The notes beneath the pieces were generated by a model that did no database searches, had not been told where the DNA came from, and saw only the letters and a program-made list of their open reading frames with translations. From assembly GCA_034770075.1 (NCBI GenBank), contig CM068377.1:69046358-69110357 (forward strand): a stretch of 64,000 nucleotides of DNA, written 5' to 3'. The translations under genes and the position numbers were made by a program. Positions 34,927 to 44,269 of this stretch are shown in pieces. Origin of the DNA: Aralia elata. Its lineage: Eukaryota > Streptophyta > Magnoliopsida > Apiales > Araliaceae. The stretch's first letter is position 1. Every line of letters starts with the position of its first letter.

Positions 34927-36727
34927 TGAAAGTAGTATGCACACAAGCCAATCATATTAGATATGATGTAGCATATACTTTGTAATCTTATTCGGTTATT
35001 AAAGGCATTTTACATTATCTACATGGTGATGTTATATTAAATGTGATAAACCATAGTTTTGAGCAATGCTTTTAGAATCATGATGAGGATCATGCTAATG
35101 AGATCTAAATTATAGATAGCTCACAAACTAAAATTGTTCCTAATCGATGGATTACTAAAAAGGGGATTAGTGAATCCGGATAGATTAGTACATACGTTGC
35201 TTGCTCTTATGAAGAGGATGATTGATCTCATAATCATTTGTGTGGAGACACTAAGGCAAGTATGTAAGTGCTTATTAGAGAATAAGTTTACTGAACGTGG
35301 CTCGCTAAGGAATACCTAATGGAGTTTTACTCGCCTGTCAATAGGAATTCCTCTAGTGATAGTAGTACAAGTGATCCTTGGACTTGAGATCATCATAGTA
35401 TCTTGTGTATGATGAGTTATACTTTGACATGTCTCTTAAGACCTTTAGGGTATATCAAAGGGTATGATTGGGTATAATAAGTTATACATGGAGATAGGTG
35501 AATGATCAACAAAGAATCTACCACTTCTAGTAAAAGGAGAGAATGTCCTATGTGATTCGATAAATGACGACTCAGAAGTCTTTGGTCAAAGCAGAATGAA
35601 ATTAGAAAGGAGTTTCTAATTTACATTATTTGAGTTGTGCATTTCAGAATCGAAATACATATAATTAAATAAAATAAGACTTGAGAGTAATTCCATGTCT
35701 TATATTTAATTGAGACATTGTATGGTAGAAGGATTGAATTGTACGGTAACTATTCACTGAAAGGTTCTTTTGTGATTAATGTTGAAATCTATATTATCTG
35801 GAAAGTCGTTGATCGCTAAGGGGGCTTACCCTTATTGTAGAATAAATATTATTTATTTAAATGAATTAAATAGTTTAATTTATTTATTTAAATAAGATTA
35901 GAATTGTTCTAATTAATTTATTCACAACCGGTTTAATATGGAGAACCTAAAGGGTCACACCGCAAAAGGAAAATATTTATTTAAGAAGTAAATGACATAA
36001 TTATAATAATAAGTTAAGTGTATTTAATTTAATCTATGGAGATAGAATAAATTAAATAGCTTAATATTTATTATTTAATATTTTAGAAATATTAAATATA
36101 TATTAATAAGAGGAGTCTTATTATTATTATTACTATTACTATTATTTAATTCCTAATAGGGATTGGGAATTAATTAATAGAAGTACTCTCTCATGAATTC
36201 CTAATTGGATTAGGAGTTCAATTAATTAAAGGAGTTTAATTAAAATAAAAACCCTAATCCTAAATAGTTTAGGAGGGTTCCCTATATCTATAAATAAGAG
36301 GAGTCTTATCATGATTTGGGGTTAGACAATTTACACATTCTTGCATAAGAATTGTAAAGAGTACTTACAATTTCTATAGAGATAGAAACTAGGGTTTTGC
36401 CAACACCTATCTTCTTGAACAAGTATTATTTCTTGGTGGATCACCTCTAGAGGCCAAACACTTGGGTGGCTAACGTTGATCAAAGGAAGGAATTTAATCG
36501 GTGGAATTCAAGGAGAACGCGAAGGAATTGGAGGTGAACTTGTACTTGAGGAAGCTAGAATTCTACAAGGGTATAATTCTTATTCTCCATCTCTTTCGTT
36601 TAATTAATAATTGTGCATAAAGAAAGATCATGGTGATGGTTTGTATAAAATTTTAAAATCTGATTTTATCGCGCTTCCGCTTTATTGATGTAATTTGATT
36701 GTATGTTCGCGTTATACAAACCTAACA
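34927..36727 (+). repeat. Solo copia LTR with TSD AACTT (1801 bp)
   Basis: A full LTR of the same family, TGAAAGTAG...CCTAACA, flanked by AACTT at 34922-34926 and 36728-36732. No interior is left. Confidence 0.93.
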
Positions 36728-37006
36728 AACTTGTACCTTAGGAAGCTTTGATTCACGAGGGTATATTTCTATATCTCTATCTCTTTCATTTAATTGATAA
36801 TTGATTACAAGGATGATCATGGGGATGGTTTGTATGAAAAATTTTAAAATCCGTTTTATTACGCTTCCGCACTATTTATGTAATTTGATTGCATGTTCGC
36901 GCTATATACAAACCTAACAGTGGTATCAGAGCCTAACCTTGTGCTAATTATCGATTATTATGATTCCATGTATGTATGGGCAACAGAAAAAATTTCGAAC
37001 TCTGCT

Positions 37007-37145
37007 ACGCAGCGCGCGGCCGCGCGCCGCTTCCAGTTCATTCTGGAGCGTGGCCGCGCCCGAACCTAGAAACTGTTTTTGGGGGTGCAGCGCGGTCGTC
37101 GCGCCGCTCCTAGTTCATTTTGGAGCGCGGCCGTGCCGGTCTGCA
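37007..37145. repeat. GC-rich palindromes in the copia leader
   Basis: A perfect 16-bp palindrome GCGCGCGGCCGCGCGC lies at 37012-37027. The unit around it, with the spacer AGTTCATT and GGAGCG, occurs twice (about 37009-37064 and 37089-37140) in diverged form. This is sharply GC-rich against the AT-rich surroundings. Confidence 0.85.
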
Positions 37146-37184
37146 GAATTTGAAAAAATATTTATTTTGATTTTATTTATTTTC

Positions 37185-37585
37185 AATTAAGATAAAAGGT
37201 TTATTTTGAATTGGAATATGATTAAAATTAAAAGTTTTATTTTAATTGGGAATGAGATTCCACGTTAACTAGAATAAAGGAATTTATTCACATATGGAAT
37301 AGGATTTCATGTTTCCTTAAAAATAAAGATGTTTATTTTGATAAGGAATAGGATTTAACATATTTTATTTTTCCAAGCAATTTTAAGTTAAAATAAAGGA
37401 GTTTATTTTGAACTTGAAATTGGTTTCCATGTTAATTAAAATAAAGCAGTTTATTTTGATTTGAAATTTGATTAAAAATAAAGGAGTTTATTTTTATTCA
37501 AAATTGGATAAAACAAAATAAATAAGTTTATTATGATTTAAATTTTGATTAAAATAAAGGAGTTTATTTTTGTTTCAAAATTGGA
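37185..37585. repeat. Degenerate array of A/T hairpins
   Basis: The motif AAAATAAAGGAGTTTATTTT (arms AAAATAAA and TTTATTTT, loop GGAG) and its variants recur about eight times at roughly 40-60 bp steps, separated by AATTGGAAT-like and GATTTGAAAT-like spacers. Confidence 0.7.
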
Positions 37586-38129
37586 TTTCTAGTAAACTTT
37601 TAATTGCCCATTAAATGATATCAATACATATATGGAATGGTTTTATTATTCATGAGATAAATGTTATTATTGATACATATGGAGATATGCATGATAATAA
37701 ATATGGATAGATTATGGACTACTGACCAATGTGTGATTGGATTTATTTTAGTGAATGCTTGAATGAATGGGTTTTTATAAATGGGGTCTGCGTACCTCGT
37801 CTTCTCTAGTTTTTCTTGATATAAATTATATCTTCCTCCTATGTACCTCCCCTTGACTGCTGATTAAGGTTTCTATTTATTGTAAATAGTTTATGTAATA
37901 GGTTTAGTTAGAATTACTTGAAGAATTTGAGACAAAGGAGCAAGGAGCACTTGAAGACCCGTTTGTAATTAAGCCCGGGTTTAAATGTAATAGTTATATT
38001 TAAATTTTATTCTTGCACCCTAGGTTTGACCTTTTGGTTCACTTAGTGGCTCTATTGAACCAAACTAGAATAAAAGTCCATAATCAATCCGGGTAGAATA
38101 TAGTATTCTATATGTTCATGCATACTATG

Positions 38130-40219
38130 TGTAGACACCCAAATTTTGCACTTCGTATACTAACCTTGACAGGAGGGAAAATTCGTCAAATGGACCGGCC
38201 TGCGAGAGCAAAAGACAGAAAAGGTACGGACGCTCGACGCCACCATGACAATTTGCAACCGAAATCGACATGACAGCAAGGCTATCCGAATTTGGCATTC
38301 CCGAAAGGTGTGGCACGCCTCCCAATGATTTTCGGACTGTAAAATACGAACCTGTCAGCGAAAAGCAGCGTCACGGCACGAAAATCGAGGCGTAGCACGA
38401 AAATTGAGAAAGTCAAGCCAGCCAGCCGCAGATTGATCTGCGGCCAAGTGGGTGCGCCAGCACGGAAACCAGGAAATCAGCACTATCAGCTGAGTGTGAT
38501 GGGAGATGGGCTAGCCGCAGATCAATCTGCGGCTGGCTCTGGCCAGCCTATTTCAGCCCAGTTTCGTGCAACATACAGGAGTTCAATAGTTTTGGCGGAA
38601 GAAGAAGAAAAATAGCAGCAGTTTTAGCTCGAAAATAGAGAGAAATAACAAAAATTCTTGTAATAATTGAGAGAAAAAGAGAGGAATTTTCCCTTATTGT
38701 GGGATTCTATCAATACATCTCATACTTCACTCAATACACAAGTTTCTACACAATTTTGGTATCATTTGCAAGGTGAAAATCTCCTTATTTTTGCAACTTC
38801 TATCATGTCATTTGGTTCAATTAAATTAAAATTTTCAAGAATATTGTTGAACAATCATGGATTAGGGATTATTGGTGAGGGTTCCATTGGAACAAAATTC
38901 TTCCTAATAACCCGATGATATCCAATTGGTGAAATTTCTAGTTTGTTCATGGATATATATTAGGCGTAGTTTAATTGATTGTATTTCTAGGATGTGTTAG
39001 GCAATCCACGTTGTTATTATTGTAGTATTCCTTTCGTGAGCGCGTGGTAATCGTGGTTGTGAGCCTAGGAAAGCGACCCCGTGGTCCAAATCCGATGATG
39101 GACGTTTTATGTAAATAGTAAGAATGATGTAGTTTCCGTAGTAAATCTGTAATCGTTGGGCCTTAAAACGACGCTAAGGCGAGAATCGGATTTAAGGCCC
39201 CGTATTAGTGGAATATGTGATTGTTGGCGTTCGGGGTATTTTGATGGCTTACATGCCCATGAATAGCCCCGACGCGTGTTTATGCTTGATTTGATTTATG
39301 AGATGAAATTGATTTCAAAGCTAAACGATAAGATTTTCATAAAATCAAATCAAACTAGGTTATTAGAATCACGAGGCTAAAATTGGGAATGCTAATGGGT
39401 GTCGATTCCTATTTAACGAGAAGGTAAAAGAAAAAAACATTTTTCAAACATCACAAAATTGATTTTATGGAAATAAGTAATGTTTTATTAAACCTTTGTG
39501 CATAGGGTTAAAGAGATCCTAGAAGTTGCCCGTCATGGTATTTACGAAAGCAACGTATAGATCTCGATTCCTATTTTGACGAAGGTTTAGAAAACTCTTG
39601 TTTTTGCCAAAACGACACCTAATGAAAATCTCATAAGTTTTGACAATTAAAATCAAACCTTTTTTTTTTTTTTTGTCATAAAGCTTTCTCGTATAAGCCG
39701 AAAGACATTCTAAAGCATTCTCAAAAATAAAGCACGTCTCTGTCATAAAACACCAAAAAGAATTCATTTTTATACAAAACTCACCACAACATTTTTATAC
39801 AAAACTCACCACAACATTCATTAGGCACACACACACATACGCACACATACACCTTTCATGAATTAAAGGATAGGAAAGTATCAAGATTGCGGTAACCGTG
39901 TTTCACGGAAGTGGGGGGTGCCTAACACCTTCCCCTCAGTTAAGCAAGCCCCCGAACTCCATGAATCTCGATTCGCGGACCAATTAACTCGGAGTCACAT
40001 ATGAGCCAGCGATTTATAAAAAACGAAAACTCGGATGAGTTGGTACATCCATTTCAAATATACCAACTGGCGACTCTGATTAATTGGCTCATCATAAAAG
40101 GCGATCTTTCAAAACCCCGTCGACATTAATGCTGACCTTTTCCAAAAATCATTAAATCAAGAAGGATAAAATTGGAAAAGACTAAAAGGACCCGCGAAGG
40201 GAAAAAACCGGCGTCGACA
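38130..40219 (+). repeat. 5' LTR of the Tat/Ogre-type element (2090 bp)
   Basis: It starts TGTAGACACCC and ends GGCGTCGACA. It includes two hairpin motifs (38424-38445, 38513-38534), a T16 run near 39659, a CA repeat near 39829 and a PBS-like CTGGCGACTCTG at 40067-40078. Only incidental short frames are present. Confidence 0.95.
38424..38534. repeat. Paired hairpin motifs in the LTR
   Basis: At 38513-38534 arms AGCCGCAGAT and ATCTGCGGCT flank a CA loop. At 38424-38445 the same motif occurs with a TG loop (that is, inverted) and one end base changed. The 3' LTR repeats both at about 53664-53775, with one base changed in the first. Confidence 0.85.
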
Positions 40220-40240
40220 GCTGGCGACTCTGCTGGGGAC
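40220..40240 (+). other. Primer-binding site (tRNA-Arg type)
   Basis: TGGCGACTCTGCTGGGGAC (40222-40240) lies two bases after the LTR. It is complementary to the CCCCAGCAGAGTCGCCA-type 3' end of plant tRNA-Arg, the primer known for Ogre-like elements. The exact tRNA was judged from family knowledge. Confidence 0.75.
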
Positions 40241-41002
40241 AAGTAGAGGGCTTAAGCCGTTTTCAAATCTTGATGCTTTCTTATCCTTTAAAATTCATGA
40301 ATATGTGTGTGTGTGCGATATTGTGATCTTTTGAACGTTTTGTTGTGTGAATGTGTGTTCTGTCCAATAAATGAATGGTTGAATGAAATTACTTTACTTT
40401 CAAGTAATCATTTGCATGCGGTGAGGACGATGAATGTGAATGTATGCTGAGAGAGTACCTCCTCCTGAGGCGAACCCGTCGGTTGCTTATTACTGGACTC
40501 GAAGGGGCTGCTCCCCGGAGATGGCTCAGGAAACGCACCACCCAAATCCGCTCCAATCGAAAGGGCTCAAACGAGTAGATTGCGAAGATTTGGGGACCTT
40601 CATGCCGAAAAGCCCGTGAGAGTAACCCTAGGATAGGTCAGCCGCAGATTAACCCTACGCAGGAAAAGTCTCTTCATACCTTTTGTACATTTCACGCATA
40701 AATGTCATGATATTATTCATATTCGCTTTCCTTTTGCCGAGAGAAATTACTAACCTCTATGTTTTGCAGGGAACAGTTGGGGAGCTTAATAAAGCCATGT
40801 TTGGCCTTTGTCATTGCATTAGAGGATTACTAACTTTCTGTTTTGCAGGGAAAGATTAAAAAACCCCAAAAACACAAAAATTACAGCTTTAGCATGCATC
40901 CGCATTTTTATTCCCCACAACTAAACTTCGAACCTTGGTTTCTGTAGGATTGCTCCTCAAACCCGTTCGCAGTCTAGGAAGGCCCAAAACTCCATATCTG
41001 AA
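40241..41002 (+). other. Leader before gag, with two splice-acceptor-like sites
   Basis: These 760 bp have no long frame. TACTAAC (40748-40754) followed by TTTTGCAG ending at 40769, and again TACTAAC (40828-40834) followed by TTTTGCAG ending at 40848, each form a textbook branch point plus 3' splice site. A third TTTCTGTAG lies near 40946. A matching donor could not be fixed by eye. This may be a leader intron that controls which RNA is translated. Confidence 0.6.
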
Positions 41003-44000
41003 ATGGCGGATATTCCATCTACCAATTCCGGTGCCATATCTAGGGAGGAATTTGACGACTTTAAGAAGCAGATGTTAGAAATGGCCGTAATGCTAAGAGA
41101 GCAGTTGATACCCAGGCAGGAACTACCTAAGGAGGATCCACCTAAGGGCGAGCCAGTCATCCCAAAGGGCATTCCCGTACCAAACAAAACAGTGATTACT
41201 ATCCTGGAGGAGGGAGATACAGATGACTTGCGGAAGAAAATGAGACAAATGGAAGAAACCATCCAATCTATGAAGGGCATAGGGTCCCTCGGCAGGGTTA
41301 ACTATTCAGATTTATGTGTTTTCCCCGGAGCCAGATACCCGGAGAAATTCAAAATCCCTGAGTTTGAAAAATACAACGGGAAGGGGGATCCCTACACCCA
41401 CTTGAAAATATACATTGGAGAACTCGGGTCTTATGCCGAGGACGAGGGGCTGAGAATGCAGCTGTTCCAGAAAAGCTTAACAGGTGAGGCAAGAATTTGG
41501 TATGCCCGCCTTGACAACGCCCGAATCCACAACTGGGAAGAATTGGCCCATACATTCTTAACCCAATACAGCTTTCAGACCCAGATGACCCCTGACAGGT
41601 ATCAAATGACAAAGGTTAAGAAACAACCTAGGGAATCCTTCAGGGAATATGCGCAACGATGGAGGGGCATGGCCGCACAGGTGAACCCCTCGATGACCGA
41701 GTCGGAGATGGTGATGACTTTTGTAGACATTGAAGAGGCACCGTATTATGAACGAGTCATCTCGGGGATTGGAAGACCCTTCGCTGAAATGATTAAACAT
41801 GGAGAGATGGTAGATATGGGGTTGAAATCGGGTAAAATCCGGGATTTTACTACTTTAGAAACGGCTGCCGAGCAAATACAGAATGGAAACTATGGCAGCA
41901 CTTCCCGGAGGGTCCAAAAGAAGAAGGAGGAGGATGTATCCCTCATCCTACAGGGGTCATCCAGAAAAACAGAAAGCCATCTCCCGGTACAGGTGCAAAG
42001 GGTAGGGCCATCCCGACAGCCAAACTTCGCAGATCAGAGGGCAGAGGGGCGAAGGAGATTTGAGGCCTCGCAAAATCGAGTATTCACCCCACTCGGGGAG
42101 CCTCTCGAGCGGATTTTGGCGGTATTGATGGCCCAAAAGAAGATAATCAATTTGGCTCCCCCAAGTGACCCGAAGGGAAGGAGATTTGACCCAAGCAAAC
42201 GGTGCGCCTACCACTCGGGTTCCCCGGGTCATGATACACAAGATTGTTGGACATTGAAACATATAATTCAGAACATGATCGACAATGGGGAAATTGTGGT
42301 GGAACAACCAGACTCCCCGAATGTTAAGGCAAATCCCCTGCCAAGACATGATGGAGGGGGAGTCAATGCGACGGACGCAAGTGAAGCTGGGGGGCCGCCA
42401 AGATTGAACTATGTGCAGAAAATTGAGGAAATGATCAACATGATACATGATCATAGGAGTGCACGAGTAACGCCCATCAGGTTGATAGGGGCAAGTACGA
42501 ATAGCACGGAGGGATTGGTCAGGTTGACGGCTCCGAGGCCCATCATCCTTGGGGCAAGGCCGCAAATCCCTATCAGTAGTCTAAAGACTGTACCCTGGAA
42601 TTATGGGGGCATGCCAGAGGAAGCGGCCAGCTGTGCTTCGGTGACGACAAAGGGGAACCCCTTATATCTTCCCGGGCGAGTCCTTGAGAGCCAAAAGAGA
42701 AAAAATGAAGAGGTTTCTGAGGAAAGGGCCATAGAATTTTTGAAACGGATGGATCACCCAGAAACAAGAGGGATCCAGATTTTAAATGAGGAGTCAAACC
42801 TAACATCAGTCATGGACTTGGTGTTGTCATCCAGTGAGCATTGCAAAACCCTGACGAAGGTTCTGGAGGAGGCATACGTGCCCAAAGAAATTAGTAAGGA
42901 GGGTTTCGGCCAGCTGGTGGGCCACCTATTGGAAAGCGATACAATATCCTTTACGGATGAGGACATTCCCAAGGAGGGAAGGGGACACCGGAAACCACTC
43001 CATATTGCGGTAATATCCTCAGGATATGTCATGAATGGGGTGCTGATCGATGGGGGATCGGCATTGAATATATGCCCTCTCAGTACGCTAAAGAAAATGA
43101 ACATCAGTTCCAAGCGCCTACGGGCTAGTCATGTGGTGGTCCGGGCTTTTGACGGATCCCGGAGGGATACCATTGGAGAAATAGAATTGTCGGTGGAGAT
43201 AGGGCCCTGTACTTTTGACATCTCTTTCCAAGTTCTTGACATCGTGGCCAGCTACAACCTGCTGTTAGGGAGGCCATGGATACACATGGCCGGGGCAGTT
43301 CCCTCCACGCTCCACCAACAAATCAAGCTAATCATCGATGGGAATCTGGTAACAATCTCGGCCGAACGTGATGACCCTTCTCCTCCTAGGAGTGACCTGC
43401 CAGTGATCAATGTGGATGAGTCAGCAGCACCTGCCAGCTTTCAAGCACTGGAGATCAGTACTCCCTACTATAAATGCCTGGGAGCTCCAACTGTGAAACC
43501 TGGGGTCTCTCCCGAACTTACCCTTGTGGCAAAGGAAATGATAAAAATGAACTTCCAGCCTGGGCAGGGGTTAGGAAGGAGCAGTCAGGGAATCACCGAG
43601 CCCATTCATCTACCACAGCAAATAGGCAAAGCAGGGCTGGGATACCATGAGGATGCAGCACGGAGACACCGTCGGGGTGCGGCTCCGATTCGACTAGCTG
43701 GCATTCCAGTGACCAAAGTCGATAATGAGCAGGGGATCAGCGAGCCTGTGATTGGGGCAGAGAATGAAGAGTTAACCCCCGCACGTAATGAGTCGGCCCG
43801 GAGGGAAAGTTTCCTGCAGGAGGTCGCAAAGGAGTTTGAAACCAAATGCTACATCCCCGAACAATCAACAAGCAGTGGGGAGGGGACGAATATTATCGCC
43901 CCACCCGGGGCCCAACAAGTTGTGCCTGTCATCGATTGGGCAGGGCTGATCATTCCTGAAGAGAATAGGAGGGAGGACTCAGGTGACGTAGCCGTAATTA

Positions 44001-44038
44001 TCGGGGAAGTGTCCGATGTAAAGCCCCCTTTCATCTAG
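41003..44038 (+). CDS. Gag-protease-G-patch polyprotein of the Tat/Ogre-type element
   Basis: 1011 codons from the ATG at 41003. A short coiled coil lies near residues 15-35 and 70-90. The capsid region (retrotransposon gag family) spans about residues 115-260 (KFKIPEFEKYNGKGDPYTHL, YARLDNARIHNWEELAHTFL). A knuckle CAYHSGSPGHDTQDC lies near 400. The aspartic protease motif LIDGGSALNICP lies near 680 and closes with LLLGRPWIH. A G-patch-like segment MNFQPGQGLG...GKAGLGYH lies near 845-890; G-patches often bind nucleic acid or partner proteins after processing. The frame ends at TAG 44036-44038. The reading frame stays open after that stop as far as the intron at 44101, so the TAG may be a regulated stop or a mutation. 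Confidence 0.92.
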   Translation: MADIPSTNSGAISREEFDDFKKQMLEMAVMLREQLIPRQELPKEDPPKGEPVIPKGIPVPNKTVITILEEGDTDDLRKKMRQMEETIQSMKGIGSLGRVNYSDLCVFPGARYPEKFKIPEFEKYNGKGDPYTHLKIYIGELGSYAEDEGLRMQLFQKSLTGEARIWYARLDNARIHNWEELAHTFLTQYSFQTQMTPDRYQMTKVKKQPRESFREYAQRWRGMAAQVNPSMTESEMVMTFVDIEEAPYYERVISGIGRPFAEMIKHGEMVDMGLKSGKIRDFTTLETAAEQIQNGNYGSTSRRVQKKKEEDVSLILQGSSRKTESHLPVQVQRVGPSRQPNFADQRAEGRRRFEASQNRVFTPLGEPLERILAVLMAQKKIINLAPPSDPKGRRFDPSKRCAYHSGSPGHDTQDCWTLKHIIQNMIDNGEIVVEQPDSPNVKANPLPRHDGGGVNATDASEAGGPPRLNYVQKIEEMINMIHDHRSARVTPIRLIGASTNSTEGLVRLTAPRPIILGARPQIPISSLKTVPWNYGGMPEEAASCASVTTKGNPLYLPGRVLESQKRKNEEVSEERAIEFLKRMDHPETRGIQILNEESNLTSVMDLVLSSSEHCKTLTKVLEEAYVPKEISKEGFGQLVGHLLESDTISFTDEDIPKEGRGHRKPLHIAVISSGYVMNGVLIDGGSALNICPLSTLKKMNISSKRLRASHVVVRAFDGSRRDTIGEIELSVEIGPCTFDISFQVLDIVASYNLLLGRPWIHMAGAVPSTLHQQIKLIIDGNLVTISAERDDPSPPRSDLPVINVDESAAPASFQALEISTPYYKCLGAPTVKPGVSPELTLVAKEMIKMNFQPGQGLGRSSQGITEPIHLPQQIGKAGLGYHEDAARRHRRGAAPIRLAGIPVTKVDNEQGISEPVIGAENEELTPARNESARRESFLQEVAKEFETKCYIPEQSTSSGEGTNIIAPPGAQQVVPVIDWAGLIIPEENRREDSGDVAVIIGEVSDVKPPFI

Positions 44039-44100
44039 CGCATTTCATCTGACCTGACTGTCGACAACTGGACCATGAAGCCAGTAATATCCAAAAAAGG

Positions 44101-44269
44101 GTAAAACCCGACGTCAGGGTGGTGGACCCCAGAGGATGGGGGAATGAAGAAGTTTTATTTTTGTTGTTGTTTTATTTCTACATAATTATGTCGTTTCTTC
44201 GTGTTATTTTGAAAATGCGATCGTCGTGAAAAATGATTTATATATGACAAGTATTTTGTTTCATGTCAG
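44101..44269 (+). other. Predicted intron between protease and RT (169 bp)
   Basis: The donor is GG/GTAAAA at 44101 and the acceptor TTTCATGTCAG at 44269, with a T-rich stretch before it. Splicing keeps phase: codons counted from 41003 place 44099-44100 as the first two bases of a codon, and 44270 is the third base of a codon in the pol frame. The pol frame has no ATG upstream of RT (the open frame begins with GTG at 44226, inside the intron). Ogre elements are known to have an intron at this place. Confidence 0.72.

Larger units (their letters stand above)
33284..36919 (+). repeat. Copia 5' LTR, interrupted by a solo LTR
   Basis: The parts are 33284-34926 and 36733-36919. It starts TGAAAGTAGTATGC and ends CCTAACA, followed by the PBS. 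The break point is between GGTGAACTT and GTACCTTAGG, a place that is continuous in the 3' LTR. Confidence 0.9.
36920..38129 (+). other. Copia PBS and first part of the leader
   Basis: TGGTATCAGAGCCTAACC (36921-36938) is the initiator tRNA-Met PBS. A GC-rich palindrome cluster (37007-37145), an A/T hairpin array (about 37185-37585) and unstructured AT-rich DNA follow. The leader breaks at 38129, where the Tat element is inserted after CTATG, and resumes at 55463. There is no coding frame. Confidence 0.85.

Noticed and set aside
41957..42565. 202-residue minus-strand frame under gag
   Set aside because: A shadow of the real gag-protease frame; no independent motif.
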